Shown here in pieces: positions 1 to 12,900 of a DNA stretch of 64,000 bases. This DNA comes from Diplosphaera chodatii. Lineage: Eukaryota > Chlorophyta > Trebouxiophyceae > Prasiolales > Stichococcaceae. The notes beneath the pieces are model-generated. The model was not told where the DNA came from. It did not search any database and saw only the letters and a program-made list of their open reading frames with translations. How positions within the stretch are numbered: the first letter of the stretch is position 1; the number at the start of each line of letters is the position of its first letter. Position numbers and translations under genes: made by a program. The stretch spans positions 1-64,000 of the forward strand of contig JAALGY010000034.1 of assembly GCA_032358165.1 (NCBI GenBank), given 5' to 3'.

Positions 1-183
1 GAGGTGCTCAGATGCGGATGGTACACACTATGATATAAGATTCCGTGTCATGAGCACCTGGTTAGAAGTGGTGACACCAACTTGGCAAGAGCGGTGCGGG
101 GCTGACCATGCGTCAAGCCCCAGCATCCTCCACAGCCCAGCGGGTGCCAGTTAGCTGCTGCCGGCACATACAGCTTCGAGGAT

Positions 184-208
184 CTCTGCAGGTGGGTGGT
201 GGATATAT
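184..208 (+). repeat. Left terminal inverted repeat of the putative element
   Basis: It begins CTCTGCAGGTGG and ends GGATATAT. It matches the reverse complement of 2917-2941 at 24 of 25 positions; the mismatch is at position 13 (G here, C in the other arm). Confidence 0.65.
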
Positions 209-390
209 TTTCTGATGCTGTGCAGCTATACCCAGCTGCCCGTGGATATATCCCATGGGCGGCCCGTCAAAAATTATCCGTCATTACTCACAAGATATAC
301 CCATGCTGTTGAGGTATATTTAGGATAAACACCCTCTCGGCACCCAAATGGGGTATATCTGGAATAAATTTAAATAGCTGGGTTTGATTG
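200..390. repeat. Left subterminal GGATATA-type motif cluster
   Basis: About six short variants of GGATATAT, GATATACCC and GTATATC occur in roughly 190 bp, mostly near-palindromic around ATAT. The block is AT-rich compared with its surroundings. It mirrors the cluster at 2720-2925. Confidence 0.55.
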
Positions 391-2719
391 GGTTTTATCC
401 TAGATGTCGGGGCATCGTGCAACGAGACACATCAGCCACCCAGCGACCACACAATTGCAACATGACTGTTGTTAAGCACTGCTCCGGCCGCGATGGCGGC
501 CGAAACAGCCACAAGGCCTCCGTCATGAAGTTGCATAGTTGATGACAATCTGATGTATACAGCTGTCGCACGGTATGTCTGGCTTAAGCAGTGTAGGCGC
601 TACAGAGTGCTGAGAGTCGGCGTTTGGAACGTTTCAAAAGAGCGCCGGCGCCACCCTCCCGTCGATCAAGCTATTGCACCCGCCCTCTGTGCGCACCACA
701 CTTGTTTCCATCACTTATCTGCGCGCCAACGCCACTTCACAAACTGCACGCGCGATGGAAAATTCAGTTGACAAGTGCGATTGGAGTACAGACAGTCAGG
801 CTGCACTTTCGTGGGACGTAGGGCGCTCAAAGATTTTGTCAAGGCCCGATCATGAAGCATGTTGCCCGCTCAGCGGCGTGCTTTCAAAATACATGCACAG
901 CTGCAGGATAGTGCGTCTGGGCGAGAACGTGTTTGGTAGGCGGCTGGGAGCACGACGCCTTGCAGGCGCGTTGCATCATCGGTGCATATGTTGCAGTCCA
1001 CGAGCCCCAAGAGCCCATTCGCTCTGCAGCACACCCTGGAGCACCCGGTTTGACATTTGAGTTGGGCGAGCTGTTCTGGGCGCTCACAGTTGCACGCGCA
1101 ATGCAGAGCAGCGCAGCGTTCGGAACCGGCTCGCACCAACCAGTCAAATTCAGAGGCAGAGCAAGGCGTTGCTGCGGCTACGCCGAGCCTGACGCAGCAG
1201 CACCTGCATTGTTACCTGTCCGGTGACAGCTTGCTTCTCAGGCTCAACAACTGAGCGCGCGCATACAGGCAGCCATGGCTGTCTCACACCTGCTAAACGG
1301 TCGCGTTTCTGGTAACGCAGCCGCTGCTACGGCTACATCTGAAGTGCTAAGCTCGGAGCTGAAGGTGGATGCCATCTCGACTGACAACCCCAATGCCCAC
1401 AGAAAGGTGCACGCCTCATGCAGCCACCTACTTGGCATCCTGATGATAGTACAAAGGATCGTGTGCAGCTTGTATTGCAGCCGAAGTCGTGCCAACTCAA
1501 ACGGTGTGTTTTGCTGTTAGGGGGCTCTGGGTCTGGTTTGCGGCAGGCTGCATGACGGACCAACGGCTACAAGCTCAAGGGCAGCCACTGACAGGCCGCT
1601 GCTCTCCTGCTGCACTATCCTGCTGCACTCTATCACCCCAAAAGGATGGTGATGGTGTGTGTCCAAGTGCCGCCCATTGAGCTTGCTGGCGCAGTCGCTT
1701 GATGCAGGTGAGAATGCATGATCAGGACGGTGCAGACGCAAGCTGCCCTGAGAGGCCAGGCCACCCTGCGCCCAGTATGTGTCTTGAGGTGTCCAGGCAG
1801 TGGCATGCCCTTGATGTCCTTATGCGCGACTACAGGTGCTTGAGGTACAGAGACGTGCGCTGACACTCGCCACGCATTGACAGGGACTGCAGCGTAGCGC
1901 AGCTGCAACAGGCCATGTGAGTGGTGGGAAGTACGCTGACGAGTTTCTGCTGTTCTCAGGGCATCGGTCTCTTGTATGCACTTGCTCTGCTAATCAACAG
2001 CAGAGGATGCTAATGGTTTACACTTGCAGGCTGACCCTACGCCGTCATTGTTGTTGGTGCTGCTTACCATGGCCAGCAGGCCAGCGGCACACCAGGCGCC
2101 ACAGCAAGCCCACAAGGTCAGTACTGTATGTGACCGACTTGGCTGGCATCTACATCAGTGTTGTTCTGGCGTGCTGTACATGCAGCTCAAGTGTGCGGGT
2201 GTGACGTCATGTGAGAATGTGAATTGCCGTTGTAGGCTGCAGTGGCTGAGCAGCAGGGCATGCGCTGCAGCATCTGAAGAGCTTAAGGTATAACTGATGA
2301 TAGGTGTTCACTTTTGTTGCGACATTGTCAAATGTTTCCTTGTAGGGACGCTCACGTCTAGCATTGCAGAAATGCAATGCCTTTAAACATTAACCGTGCG
2401 GGACATTTACCTGCCTGGTTGTTGCGCAGGTCAAGGCCCGGCTTCGTCAGCGATCGCAGGAGTAGTGCTGGCTATCCGTGCGTGCCCAGTGGCCTTTGGA
2501 TGGTAGTGCGGCTGGCGCCAAGCATAGGCACTTTCATGGCGCACGTGATTGCCACCAAGGCAATTCTTGCCTCGGTCAAGTGTCAAGGGACAATGATTGG
2601 AGTGCACATGATAGCAAGAGTCCATGGCTCCAGCTTTTGTTGCTGCAGACAACATTTGATACACGTGCAAGCTTGTTACATGTAGCCTGCTGCAAGCATG
2701 TGTGACAGATAAAAGTGCA

Positions 2720-2925
2720 TTTGTAAAAATATATCAGCTTCTGACAAAGTATATATCCCCACAATTATGTGATATACCCCGTTCACGACAGGAGGATATA
2801 CCCCCCTAGCTTTCAGCATGCTATATCCTGCCTGCCAGTGACGGGATATATTTCACAGCAGCTCGGATATATTTTTTCAGTCATTCGATAAATCCCTGGC
2901 CCAGTTTATCCTGTGGATATATCCA
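2720..2925. repeat. Right subterminal GGATATA-type motif cluster
   Basis: About eight variants of GATATA(C/T)CCC and GGATATATTT occur in roughly 200 bp, next to the right terminal repeat. It is the counterpart of the left cluster. Confidence 0.55.
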
Positions 2926-2941
2926 CCAGCCACCTGCAGAG
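2917..2941 (-). repeat. Right terminal inverted repeat of the putative element
   Basis: This is the reverse-complement partner of 184-208 (24 of 25 matches). It is followed directly by GAT, the same trinucleotide that precedes the left repeat. Confidence 0.65.
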
Positions 2942-5900
2942 GATGTGAAGCACATCGTTTGTGTAGCCCGCGACAAGAACGCCAGCCGTCACGCATGTAT
3001 TAAGCAGTCGAGCGGCGGCATTGTGCTGTGAATGTTGCAGCTGGAGTGGTGGGCAATGACGCCACCCGCATATATAGATACCAGCTTTGCGTGAGCGTCG
3101 GCAGCGCGAGCGGTGCCGGCGCTGCAGCTCACAGAGTTGCAGTCGGCTGCAATGCTTGGGGCGATGGCGATGCGCTGGTGAGAGCAACCGGCAGGGGCTA
3201 CAGCAAGCGCCATGTTGGGTAAGGCCGCTGCCAGGACCAAATCCAGGCAACAACACATCTATGGCGGAGGCGCATGCATTTGTTAGCTGGTTGGTTCGTG
3301 CAGAGTTGCGGTGGGGCCGCTTTGGTTGGTTGCCTCACGGGGGCGGCAGTGGGCTGCTTGTGCTGCGGTCGCCTGAATTGTAGGGGCACAGGTTTCCGCG
3401 TTGGCAAAAGCAACAGTTGGGGCTGTGGTGGGGAGCGATGGTGGCCGGCGCCGATGCGGGGCCAGCATTGGGAGTCGGCAGTGCGTGGTGATGGCGTCAC
3501 CGCCAAGCATGGCATCGTCTGTGGCGTCAACCCGAGGGCGGGGTTGGTTTTGTCCTCTTCCCAGTGTGTATGGCAGGTCCACAGGCGGCAGCGGTGCGCT
3601 GCAAGATGACGTACAAAAGGTCTATGTCAAGCCATACTCCAAATGTTGTTGCTTTGTGGACCAAATGCATGTGCAAATGGCAGCCAACAGAACAACAATC
3701 AACACACCACATGCATGATGTTGAAGGCCGACGGCTGCCAAGCAGCTGAAGGCTATTCGAGTCGGAAATCAACATTTGCCTTGATTCACAGGTGAGCGAA
3801 TGTATCAGGCTTGCACCGGGTGTAGGCACAGTCTGGTGTGGTGCTGCAAGGGCGCCGGCTGCTGCTGCTTGCGATGTTGCACACCCTCCGCAGCCGCAGT
3901 GTCGCTTGCCGGGCGGAGTGGCAATGGCCTAGGGAACTGTTGCAATGCAGGCTTGCGAAATAACACGTCCACACTGTGGGCGTCATTGACTGCAGTAGCA
4001 CACAGACTACCTCCCACGATCCACCAGTGCGACACAAGTACAAGGCAGCATGCAGGTGCGTGTATTTAGCGACCAACGCTGAAACAGCCTGAGGTCATAA
4101 GCACCTGATTTTCGGCAGCACTGGGCGAAGGTGTGGTGCATCTGCCAACTGCTGCATGCAGCTGAAAGGCGTAAGGGATTGCGTTGGTGCTCACGGCGGC
4201 AACAACAATGTCAACTACTGCCGTGTTGGTGCGAGCGTTGGGAGAGGCTTGCGGCTGGCGGTTCGGGTTGACGGCACCGCGGCTGATTGCTGCAAACAGT
4301 GCTGGGGAAGCGGGGCGGCAATGCTGGAGGTGGGTTCGTTGGGCGGCGGCGCTGGTGGCAGCCAAGATGAGAGCTTGGGTGAGGTGTCTGAGGTGGTGGT
4401 GACGGCAAGCCGGGCGCGGGGTGGGCTGGGCTGCGAGATATGATGGGGGCAGAAGCGGGCGATGATCCGGGCAGCGCAAGGGGACAAGCTTGTTGAGCGG
4501 CTGACAGGCTGGGGCAACGGTGAGGTCTGAATAGCGGTGTAGGTGGCAAGCTGAGCGGCAGAGCGATGGTAGCAGGTGGGGAGCAAGGCGACGGCGGTGG
4601 TGGCGGAGCGGATGGCTGCGTGGTGGTTTTGGCGGCGGCGGAGTTGGCTTGGCGGCAGCGATGGTGCGGCGGAGAGGTGCAAGGCTGAGGTGGCGGGGTG
4701 GGCGAGAGCGCAGGTGTGTGCCATCGGCGGACTGGGCGGGGCGGGGCTTGGCAGCGGGAATGGGATTGGCCTCGCCCTCTGGCTCCAGACATGCGCGCAC
4801 GAGCAGTTTCAACACTTGGTGATGAGTCCTGTGACACCAGAGACCTGTGCTGCTATCAGTGATCTTGCATGCAAAGCAGCGGTGCACACAGAGACGTTGC
4901 GCTGTGGCACTTGCAGGAGGCAACTGGCTCAGACTGCGTCTGCCGCAGACCTGTATGTGGCTGTGGCGCTCCAGGCGGTCACCTCTGCCTGCAGCGGCCA
5001 TCACATGTGTACTGAGGCGTCTGCATGTGACACTGGCTTGTTGTAATGGTTGTTGGTCTTTTGCAACAACAATCGTTCCTTGCACTGACACACAACAATG
5101 GCGAGCACACCGCCTGCTGCTCACCGGGCGCAAATGTGATGGCAGAGGCGACGACTGTGGCCACCAATGCTGACGAGACCTGCCAAGCCTGCTTTTCATT
5201 TTGTAAAGAACCTTGCGCAGGCTGCGCACATCGGAATTGGCAACATCTGTCGGTCATAAGCACGACTGATGTTGTTCTGGTGCCCTTGAAGCTGCTGTGC
5301 AAAGCATGGCGCATGCTCTTCGGACGTGCGTGCATCAGTGATGAGTCCAACGCCTACCGATCGGCTGCAGCAAGCAGCAAGACTCACCCAACATGTAGCA
5401 CAGTTAGCAATGCCTGCCATGTCAACGTCACAGCATGCCAAACACATACACCTGCAGAGGAAGGCCCGTGCTGATAGCAGCCTGCACACGCACAGCGGGC
5501 TGCAATATCAAGACGTCGCTGCACCCTCTGTGCATGTTGCATCTGTGCTGGGCCATTCGAACGTCTCAGCAAAGACAGACCATGCATGTTGACCCACCGC
5601 CAGATTGCCCATTGGTGGTGGATCTCAGAGAGCGAGCTCATCCAGGATGAGATGCGGAATCATTTTAATGTATTGGAACATCGATTGCACACATGCTCCG
5701 TTCTGCAATTGCTATCTCAATCAGGCCTCGCACATACACCATGATGGGCGATGCAATGCCATCGCAATGAATGGACGTCAGGCCAGAGGGCTGCTCAGGA
5801 TCCAACACCACCGCACTTGATGGTGCCAGCCTGGCACCATCCTACCTGACCTGAGGTAGGATTGGCTGCAAATGCATCAGGAAGATGTCATGTGCTCAGC

Positions 5901-6517
5901 TGCCACCACTGTAGACTGCCACAACAGCTCGCCAGTGCTCTGGTAACCTGCGAAGCACCCTTTGGCTGCAGCGCCTTCTCCCACGAGTTCCCGGACTGTA
6001 CATGTATAGCCACGCCCATTGCACAAACAAGGCTGATGTTTGCTGTGTCCACCCAGCTCCCAAGCAGCCGGCTTATCTGACGACATCGCCGCCTCGATGC
6101 CGGCAGCATCAGAAGCAGCAGCTGCAACAGCCGCCGCTACCGCCGGCGACATGGGGCACCAGCGCACCGCCTGCGTCCCGGCTCTGCCGGCAGCGCCTCG
6201 AGCTGCAGGGCTGCTGCACGCGCCATGGTCTGTCTGCCTTCCCTTAGCAACACGCTGCGCCAGGTCTGATGATGTTGCCTGCTGCTCGGGCCACTCCTGG
6301 GATCTGCAGGCAAAGAAGCGGCCTCAACAGAGTAGTAGGCAGCGGCAATTGTACAGGATGTAGCGGTATGGTCTCGCAGCCCGTTAGGTTTTAAGTGCAG
6401 TGAACAGCACGTATCTCAGACCATGTCGGATGTGGCTTCACAGAGGACGAAGCGATTGCTGTACATTTGAAAGCACCTGAAGGCAGCACGCGACAGCAGC
6501 TACATGGCTTCGCATCA
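2942..6517. other. Intergenic, no supported gene
   Basis: The longest frames here (a minus-strand frame at 4066-5229 and overlapping frames around 4200-4840) are Pro/Ala/Ser/Arg-rich. They coincide with a strand-skewed block of GGCGGC-type sequence, contain no recognisable domain, and overlap in more than one frame. Two perfect hairpins stand at 5819-5860. Confidence 0.5.
5819..5860. repeat. Two adjacent perfect hairpins
   Basis: The first hairpin has arms of about 10 bp at 5819-5841 (GATGGTGCCA pairing with TGGCACCATC) and almost no loop. The second has 7-bp arms (CCTACCT and AGGTAGG) at 5841-5860 with a 6-nt loop. No gene is adjacent on either side within 600 bp. Confidence 0.5.
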
Positions 6518-9142
6518 TCAGATGCCATATGACGTCAGGCAAGTAGCTGGCGGCGGCGACGGCGGCAGAAGGCAAGTTGCTAGTGGCGGCGGCGGCGGTA
6601 GAGCTGAATCCGCCAGCAGCGCCTTCAATGTCTGTAAAGACACCTTGCACCCGTGTCCGTGGTGCAGACGGCAGTAGCACAGCCGGGCACGACCTGACAG
6701 GCCTTTGGCTATATGCTTGCACCTCAGGTCTTCAGCATGATACTGTTGAGCAATGAGCAACTGACACCACAGTCGTCAGCAGATCCAGTATTTGCGGCAT
6801 ACCTGCAGCGCGTCCAAAGTCGTGAGGCTGCTGAGCTGGTGTTGGAGCTCCGCACCCTCCCTGCTTGCCTGTGTGCTGTCGCCCCGTAGGTTCAGCCGCT
6901 GCAGCTGCAGGGCAGACAATGGAGCGCGTGCAACACTCAGCTGAGGTACTGTTGCTGTGTGCCCATGCCACATCATGACATCCCGCTGGCATGCGCACGC
7001 AGGAGGACGCCGCTCATCCAGACGCGCGCCTATGTTCATGCTGGGAGGCCACTCACACATGATGCAGGAGCACTGCTGCTGACAGGCACATATGCTCAAC
7101 TGCGATGCACATCGACCAATGCGGCAGTGCCATGGCACCTCAGAAGCACGCAGCTGGCCGGATGCCTGCCTTGCTGTGGAGCCTCCTCGTGAGAGCTCAT
7201 CTGCCAGCCATGACGGAGAACATACCTTGGGGAGGGGCGGCAGGCCGCCGGGCGCGTACTCCCAGCCGACATTGTGCAGCGCCAGGCTGCTCAGCGCCGT
7301 GAGCCGCGACATGGCCGCCGGCAGCGGCTTCCCATCCACCAGCACGCTGGACCAACGGGGGGTGTCGGTGGGTGCCGGCATGTGGCCGAGCGCCAGCGTC
7401 CGCAACCCCTGCACAAAAGCGCCCGCATTTGTGCCCGGCTTGACAGTCAGTGCACCACACAACCGCAACCGCCAGCTGATGCACATGCGTGCATCGTGCA
7501 CAGTCGTTCCTGCACATGCACACCAGTTGCAGATGTGTCACGATATTTTGTTGTCCTGCTGTACGATCAGTCCTTGCTCAAGGCTGTCGTACCGGGCAGT
7601 TGGCAGCGACGCAGTCCAGCAGCAGCATCGTGTCGGGCGCCTCCACAACGGCCTGTTCATCCACCAGCGCGATCGTGTGCTTCCTGACGTCCTGGTCCTG
7701 GAACAAGACCGCCAAGTCCTGCGGGCAGCATGTCGATGGACTTTGAGAGCGTCCATGACAGGAATCTGCGTAACTTTTGCGTCACACACAGCTTGGTGCT
7801 GCATCTGGTCCCACCTGAGTGAACATGGTGTTGGTCCATCGTTAGCGCAGAGGGCTATCAGGTGTGACTGTTCCGAAGGCTGCCAGGGTGCTGAGACACA
7901 GGAATGCTGCGCTGTAGATGGCCGTGAGTCAGGCAGTGACTCAGACAGTGTCACAGTGCTGCACCTGCAGCTGGGACAGCTGCGACAGGGCTGCCCCGAG
8001 GCTCTTGTCCGACACCCACTGCAGCCCGAGCAGCGCCAGCTGAAGCAGGCGGTCCCCCATGCTGGCGATGCCCATCAGGCTGCTGCCTGCAAGGTCCCAC
8101 GTTCCAAAGGTGTCCAGCCGAAGCGCCTGCAGGTGACCGGGTAAGAACTTGGCTGGGTTGAGACAGCAGTGGTACTGCTGGCTGCAGTGCTAGGGTGTTT
8201 GCCGTGTGCTGGCCTATGCGACGCTGTCAGAGAGCAGACTCGATGCCTGTTCATGTATGCACGAGCGTCGCACATGCATACAGCTGCTGCAACCACACGA
8301 CAGTCCTGCTGTAGGGTGCTGATGACATTGCAAGTGCTTGCACCTGCAGCGAGGGGGCTGTCGCAGCAAGGGTGGCGAGGAATGCCGCCAGCAGGCCGTC
8401 CTCCGACGAGTCCTGGACAGCCCATGCGATGTCTTGAATGACAATCATGCAGTTATTCAGTACACTTTGGCAATGCCTGCTCTAATTTGCATGCATGTTC
8501 GCGGGGAATCCGGGGCACGCTGCTGCGCAAGATGCCACGTTACCAGATTGTGTACATGCTGACTCATAGACACGGACACGGACACGGACAGCTTGACATC
8601 ACACCGTGGAGTCGAACGATGTGCTGCACTGCAGCTGCCGCAGCCCGCCGCCGTGCCGCCACAGCCAGCGCTGCACCGGCAGGAACAGCCGCAGCTTCCA
8701 CCCATTCACGCCAGTGATGTTGTTGTGTTCGCCCCATTCCTCATGGTCCTCAAAGCTGGCCGCCTGCACATCTTCGCATCCAGGTACGAGCACCCTCTGC
8801 GTTGCGCAGGCAGCTCCACAGCGCAGCAGGCATGGGACAAATACATGCGATGCTGGTGATCTTACCTGCCATAGCAGCAGCCCGCGCTGTGACAGGTGCC
8901 GGTGCCAGGCCCGGCAGACAGCCAGGGCCCTCAACCTGCGGTTCAGCTTGCAACTCAGGCCCGAGGACACCGTGGTGACATGCGTTCACGAACCGAAGGG
9001 TGCGCTATGGCTTCGGTAACCGTGCAAAGGTATCACCGCACCTGTCCCGGTAGGGCGCATGCGCCAGCACCCGCTCCAGCACCTCCCCCGGCAGACACTC
9101 AGCAGTGACAGGATTGCGTTTCAGTGCATGCTGGCGCTCCAT
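6518..9142 (-). CDS. F-box/leucine-rich-repeat protein, copy A
   Basis: Likely substrate receptor of an SCF ubiquitin ligase. Exons: 9142-9042, 8935-8866, 8763-8605, 8412-8344, 8126-7965, 7718-7593, 7408-7226, 6904-6803 and 6631-6518, giving 361 residues with consistent phases. The F-box is residues about 17-57, starting LPGEVLERVLAHAP and ending CRAWHRHL...LLLW. Leucine-rich repeats follow, for example LRLDTFGTWDLAGSSLMG and MSRLTALSSLALHNVGW. The ATG at 9142 is the only one in frame before the F-box. The neighbouring copy B shares the same exon order and phases, so this is a tandem duplicate. The last exon is a Pro-rich tail with no match in copy B, which carries six further exons. The F-box assignment is firm; the terminal exon is inferred from a single acceptor. 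Confidence 0.8.
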
Positions 9143-9930
9143 GCCGGCCTCGCAGGACGCTGTTGATGTTCCCCGAGAATGTTGGTGCTTTCCGCACGCT
9201 TCCTGCTCTCTGGCCTTTACTCACTGCTGGCTTCCGACCTCAAGCGTTGGAGCTAACACAATTGGGGTGACATGGGTTCAATCACCCATTGGCGCTGCTG
9301 ACGATGCTGCGCTGGACTGCCAGTTGAAGGGGGAGTCCTGATCTCAGATCAGTATCGCTGTCCAACTTTCGGGTGCTAGGGAGCTGCGCTACCTACAACA
9401 GGAAGGTGTGTCACGCCGATGCACACCGTGCTGGCGTTGTCCTTGTGCAAAGCCTTCAAGTTCACCTGGAAGTTGCTGGTTTTGTTTGTGTATCTGAGGC
9501 TGAGGCAGCTGCTCCACACTGACGCATTCGGGTGTCAAGTGGCTTGGCTCGGCAACATGAAGTAAGAAGTGCAATGCCAGACCGTGAGCGCAGTCTGCCG
9601 AGTCGAGTAGCTCAAACTGTTGATGCCGTTTTCCCGGGTACGGTACCGTATGCACAGTACACACAGTCGGCACGTGCCGCTGAATATCACGCTTCCACAC
9701 TTGGGTGCAGCACCTCCAGACCAGCCTTATAAAACACACTTCCTTGGATAGGAACACGAGCTGTATCAGTTCCAACGTCAGGCTCATGAGCAACACACAT
9801 TCAAGAGCGGCAATCACAGTTGCGCATCATCTATCTACTGAGGTTTCCTGACGCCAGATTGTTGAACGTTGTGAGGTGCTGTGGTGCGATGTCAGTACCG
9901 TGTGTTTGTGCCCTCTTGCTTCGCTGCTGG
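9143..9930. other. Spacer between F-box copies A and B
   Basis: No exon with matching splice sites was found. A 7-bp-arm palindrome lies at 9338-9352 (CTGATCT pairing with AGATCAG). The region should hold the promoter of copy A and the 3' end of copy B. Confidence 0.4.
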
Positions 9931-12900
9931 TCACGGTGGCACCTCGCGCATGATGCAGCGGTCCAGCTGCACCCCCAGCAGCTCGTTCACCTCGCCAAAG
10001 GGCAGGTCGAAGTGCACCGCTGCCCACTGGTCGGACTGGGGCAGGTCCGCCACCACCCTGATGGGCGGCCTGCCCGGCGCCCGGTGCTGTGCCAGTAGCG
10101 CGACCTCCTGCACCCGGTGGACGCAGAGACATGCACTTTCCGGATCAACAAGGTACATGAAGGAGAACAAGGGCTCCCAATTAGGCACCTTTTGGCAAGC
10201 ATGTTTATGAGCGGGCAAGCTGCCCACCCGGTTGGGATGGAAATGCGCCAGACGGGCTCACCGTGTCACCCAGGCTGAGGCTGCTGTCGGTGTAGACGCT
10301 GGGGAGCTGGGGAGCAAGAATCTTCGCTGCCAGCGCCCCCGTGTTCAGCTGGTGTCACAACAACAGGCTGTGAAGCCCACAACCAATTGCACGCTATGAC
10401 GACTTGCGCACTCATGCAGCCGCCTGTACTCAGCCGCTGTACTCAGCAGCGCAATCAGGTGATAGGTCAGATGTGCGTCTGTTGCTGACATGCGATGGCC
10501 TCTCACATCAGGAGGAGGCTGGTAAGGCACGGTGGGCGGCAGCGCCAATCGCTCCAAGGCCGGCATCGCTGCTATAGCCGCTATGGTGCCCGGCCTGCAT
10601 CGGCGGCATGGACTGCTGTGAGCGTCTGGCAGTGCACACAGGCTGTCACTCGGTCAAACACCCGCTGCATGCGCACGAGCATTTGGCAAGCCGCCGGCAA
10701 GTATACAGTTCACAGGGCAGCAGGCAGCTCAGCAGCGACGGCTGCTCACTGTAGCGGAATCCTGCGGTCAAATGAGGCCCTGTCACACCGCAGGTCCAGC
10801 CACCTGCAAGACGCCATCTGCAGGAAGCAGACGCACATTTGACAGGGGTGTTGCCCAAGCCCTGATTGTTAGCCTGCTACTACAGACATGGTGGGATCCG
10901 ATGGCCGCTAACACTGCAGCAGCCTTGTGACACAGGGACGAGCCAGATGTTTGGTGAGCCTGAGATCTCATTTTGAGTTAGAGCATGCTGGGCACCTTGT
11001 ACACAGGCGTCAGTGCGAGTTCGCGGCAGCCATCAAGCTGCAGCGATAGGTTGTCCGACAAGTTGAGCAGCTGCAACCGCGACAGCTCGCACAGCTCGCT
11101 CGGCACCACACACATGTCGCAGTTCACCTGCAGATGCAGGACGTGCGCAGATGGGTTATCACATGCAGCCAGTCCTGCGTGAGGCAACATTCCATGGCGC
11201 GCGCCTGCGACATCTTACACCTCAAAACATGGTGTTGGTTGCGCAGAGCGCAGAGTGTTGGAGTATTGGCCCGCACCAGGTGCAGGCTGATGAGCTGCGG
11301 CAGCGCTCTCGCAGCGCTGCAGACGGCCGGCAGCAGCTGCCCCTGGCCGATGTCTTTGCGGTGGTGAAATGCCAGGTGGCGCAGGCCGCCCAGCGTCAGC
11401 AGGTGCTGACGGAAGAAGCTGGTGCAGCTCTCGGCGCACACAAGCGCCACCTCTTCGTCCGTCGACCCCATGTCATACGGAGACACTACCAGCTGCGTGA
11501 GGACGGGCGGCAGCCGCCCCACGTCGCGAGGCAGCGTGACCTGCGAGCATCACCAAGCGAGCACAGGGTTGCGCCCGCTGGTCGTGCGGATCAGACTCTA
11601 TCCGGTGCTCAGCCGACAGATGTGTTCAGGAGTGTCACTGCTGGGTAGACATCCGAGAACAGAGATTTCGCACGTCTGCCTGACTGAGACGCTGCCATTC
11701 GAATGCAGCGCATTTGAACACACCTGCAGCGCCTCCAGGCTTGCGAGGGTGCTGAGCTGGTGCGGGAGCTCGGGCTGCAGCATAGCCGGCCGGCGGCAGT
11801 CGCCCCTGAGGGTCAGCCGCCGCAGCTGCAAGACAGAGCAAGGAATGAGAGTCTAAGACACGGCGGCAGCCTGTCGGCGCTCGATGCTCAGAGGATGCTG
11901 CGCCTGGGCAGCTGCACATGCCCTGTACGACACCTGGTTGACGGTGGCACAATCGTGCACCCTGCTACACATGCGCCGCTGCAGGCCTGGCTTCAACCAC
12001 TGGAAGAGCCGCCAGGCAAACGTGTGCAGGGTTCCTGATCAGCAAGGGCAACCCGCCTCGTCGTGGACTGCAGCACCTGGGGCAGGTGTGGCAGGCCGCT
12101 GGGCGCATACTCCCAGCCGATGTCGTGCAGCAGCAGGCTGCTCAGCGCCGTGAGCCGCGACATCGCCGCCGGCAGCGGCCGTGCGTTCCGTGTGACATCG
12201 CCCCAGGGCACGCCCACCAGCCGCCCGGAATCTGGAGGCATGTAGCCAAGCGCCAGCGTTTGCAGCGCCTGCACGACACCTCGCGGGCTTCAGCCCCAGC
12301 TCGGCCAGCAGCTGCCTGGTGAGGTGCGGCGATGCAGCAGCCTGCAGCCAAAGCCGCACACACCTATATGCAGCTGGCGTGTCAAACGGCTAGAGGGGTC
12401 ATTATCCTTGTTGCAGTTCGCAATGGCTGCACGTGATTGGCTGCACATGCGTGGTGGGCATATCACATGCCCACCGGGAGCGAAACAGCAATGTGGGTCA
12501 GCAGCCGCATCAAGTCGGGCTGCCGCTGCACAGGCGCGCCATCATCCGTCCGACTCATGTTTTCGTGTTTTTCGGTTTCGTCCACAAATATGACAGCCAG
12601 ATCCTGCGGTTGCAGTGGGAACCAGACAGTAAGCAGTCAGCAAGGCTGGAGGACAGCACGGCTGCAGGTCGTACCAATACAACTGCAGGCTGTCTTGATG
12701 TCCTCATAATCACCAGTATTGCCACTGCAGCAAGCCCTACATATGATCGGCTTCACACGACATGCATGCTGTTCGGTTCAAGCAGCATCCGATCCTGCTG
12801 GCTTGCTGGTGGGTTCTGTGTTGAGACTCACCTGCAACATGGGCAGCTGCGCTATGGCTGCCATGAGGCTGCCATCCGACACATGCTGCAGCCCAATCAG

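Larger units (their letters stand above)
184..2941. mobile_element. Putative non-autonomous DNA transposon with TIRs
   Basis: The two ends are inverted repeats of 25 bp that differ at one position (184-208 against 2917-2941). The trinucleotide GAT directly abuts both ends (181-183 and 2942-2944), as expected of a 3-bp target-site duplication. Just inside each end is an AT-rich block with many copies of a GGATATA(T/C)CC-like motif (about 200-390 and 2720-2925), in contrast to the GC-rich interior. Short TIRs, a 3-bp duplication and subterminal motif arrays are known features of CACTA/EnSpm-type elements, but these TIRs begin CTCTG rather than CACTA, so family assignment is inference. The interior has only short unrecognisable reading frames, so no transposase is encoded. 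Confidence 0.6.

Noticed and set aside
4066..5229. 387-codon minus-strand frame, the longest in the gene-poor left part
   Set aside because: It is Pro/Ala/Arg/His low-complexity, overlaps another long minus-strand frame (4211-4837) and plus-strand frames in the same skewed GGC-rich block, and shows no domain or splice context.
8571..8592. Short CGGACA-type tandem repeat
   Set aside because: Only about three 6-bp copies inside an intron of F-box copy A; too short to be more than simple sequence.
10746..10817. Alternative last exon for F-box copy B ending at a stop at 10746
   Set aside because: It reads MASCRWLDLRCD and is in phase, but the model continuing to 9931 uses five consistent junctions and a further open 58-codon exon, so it is preferred. 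The short form remains possible.
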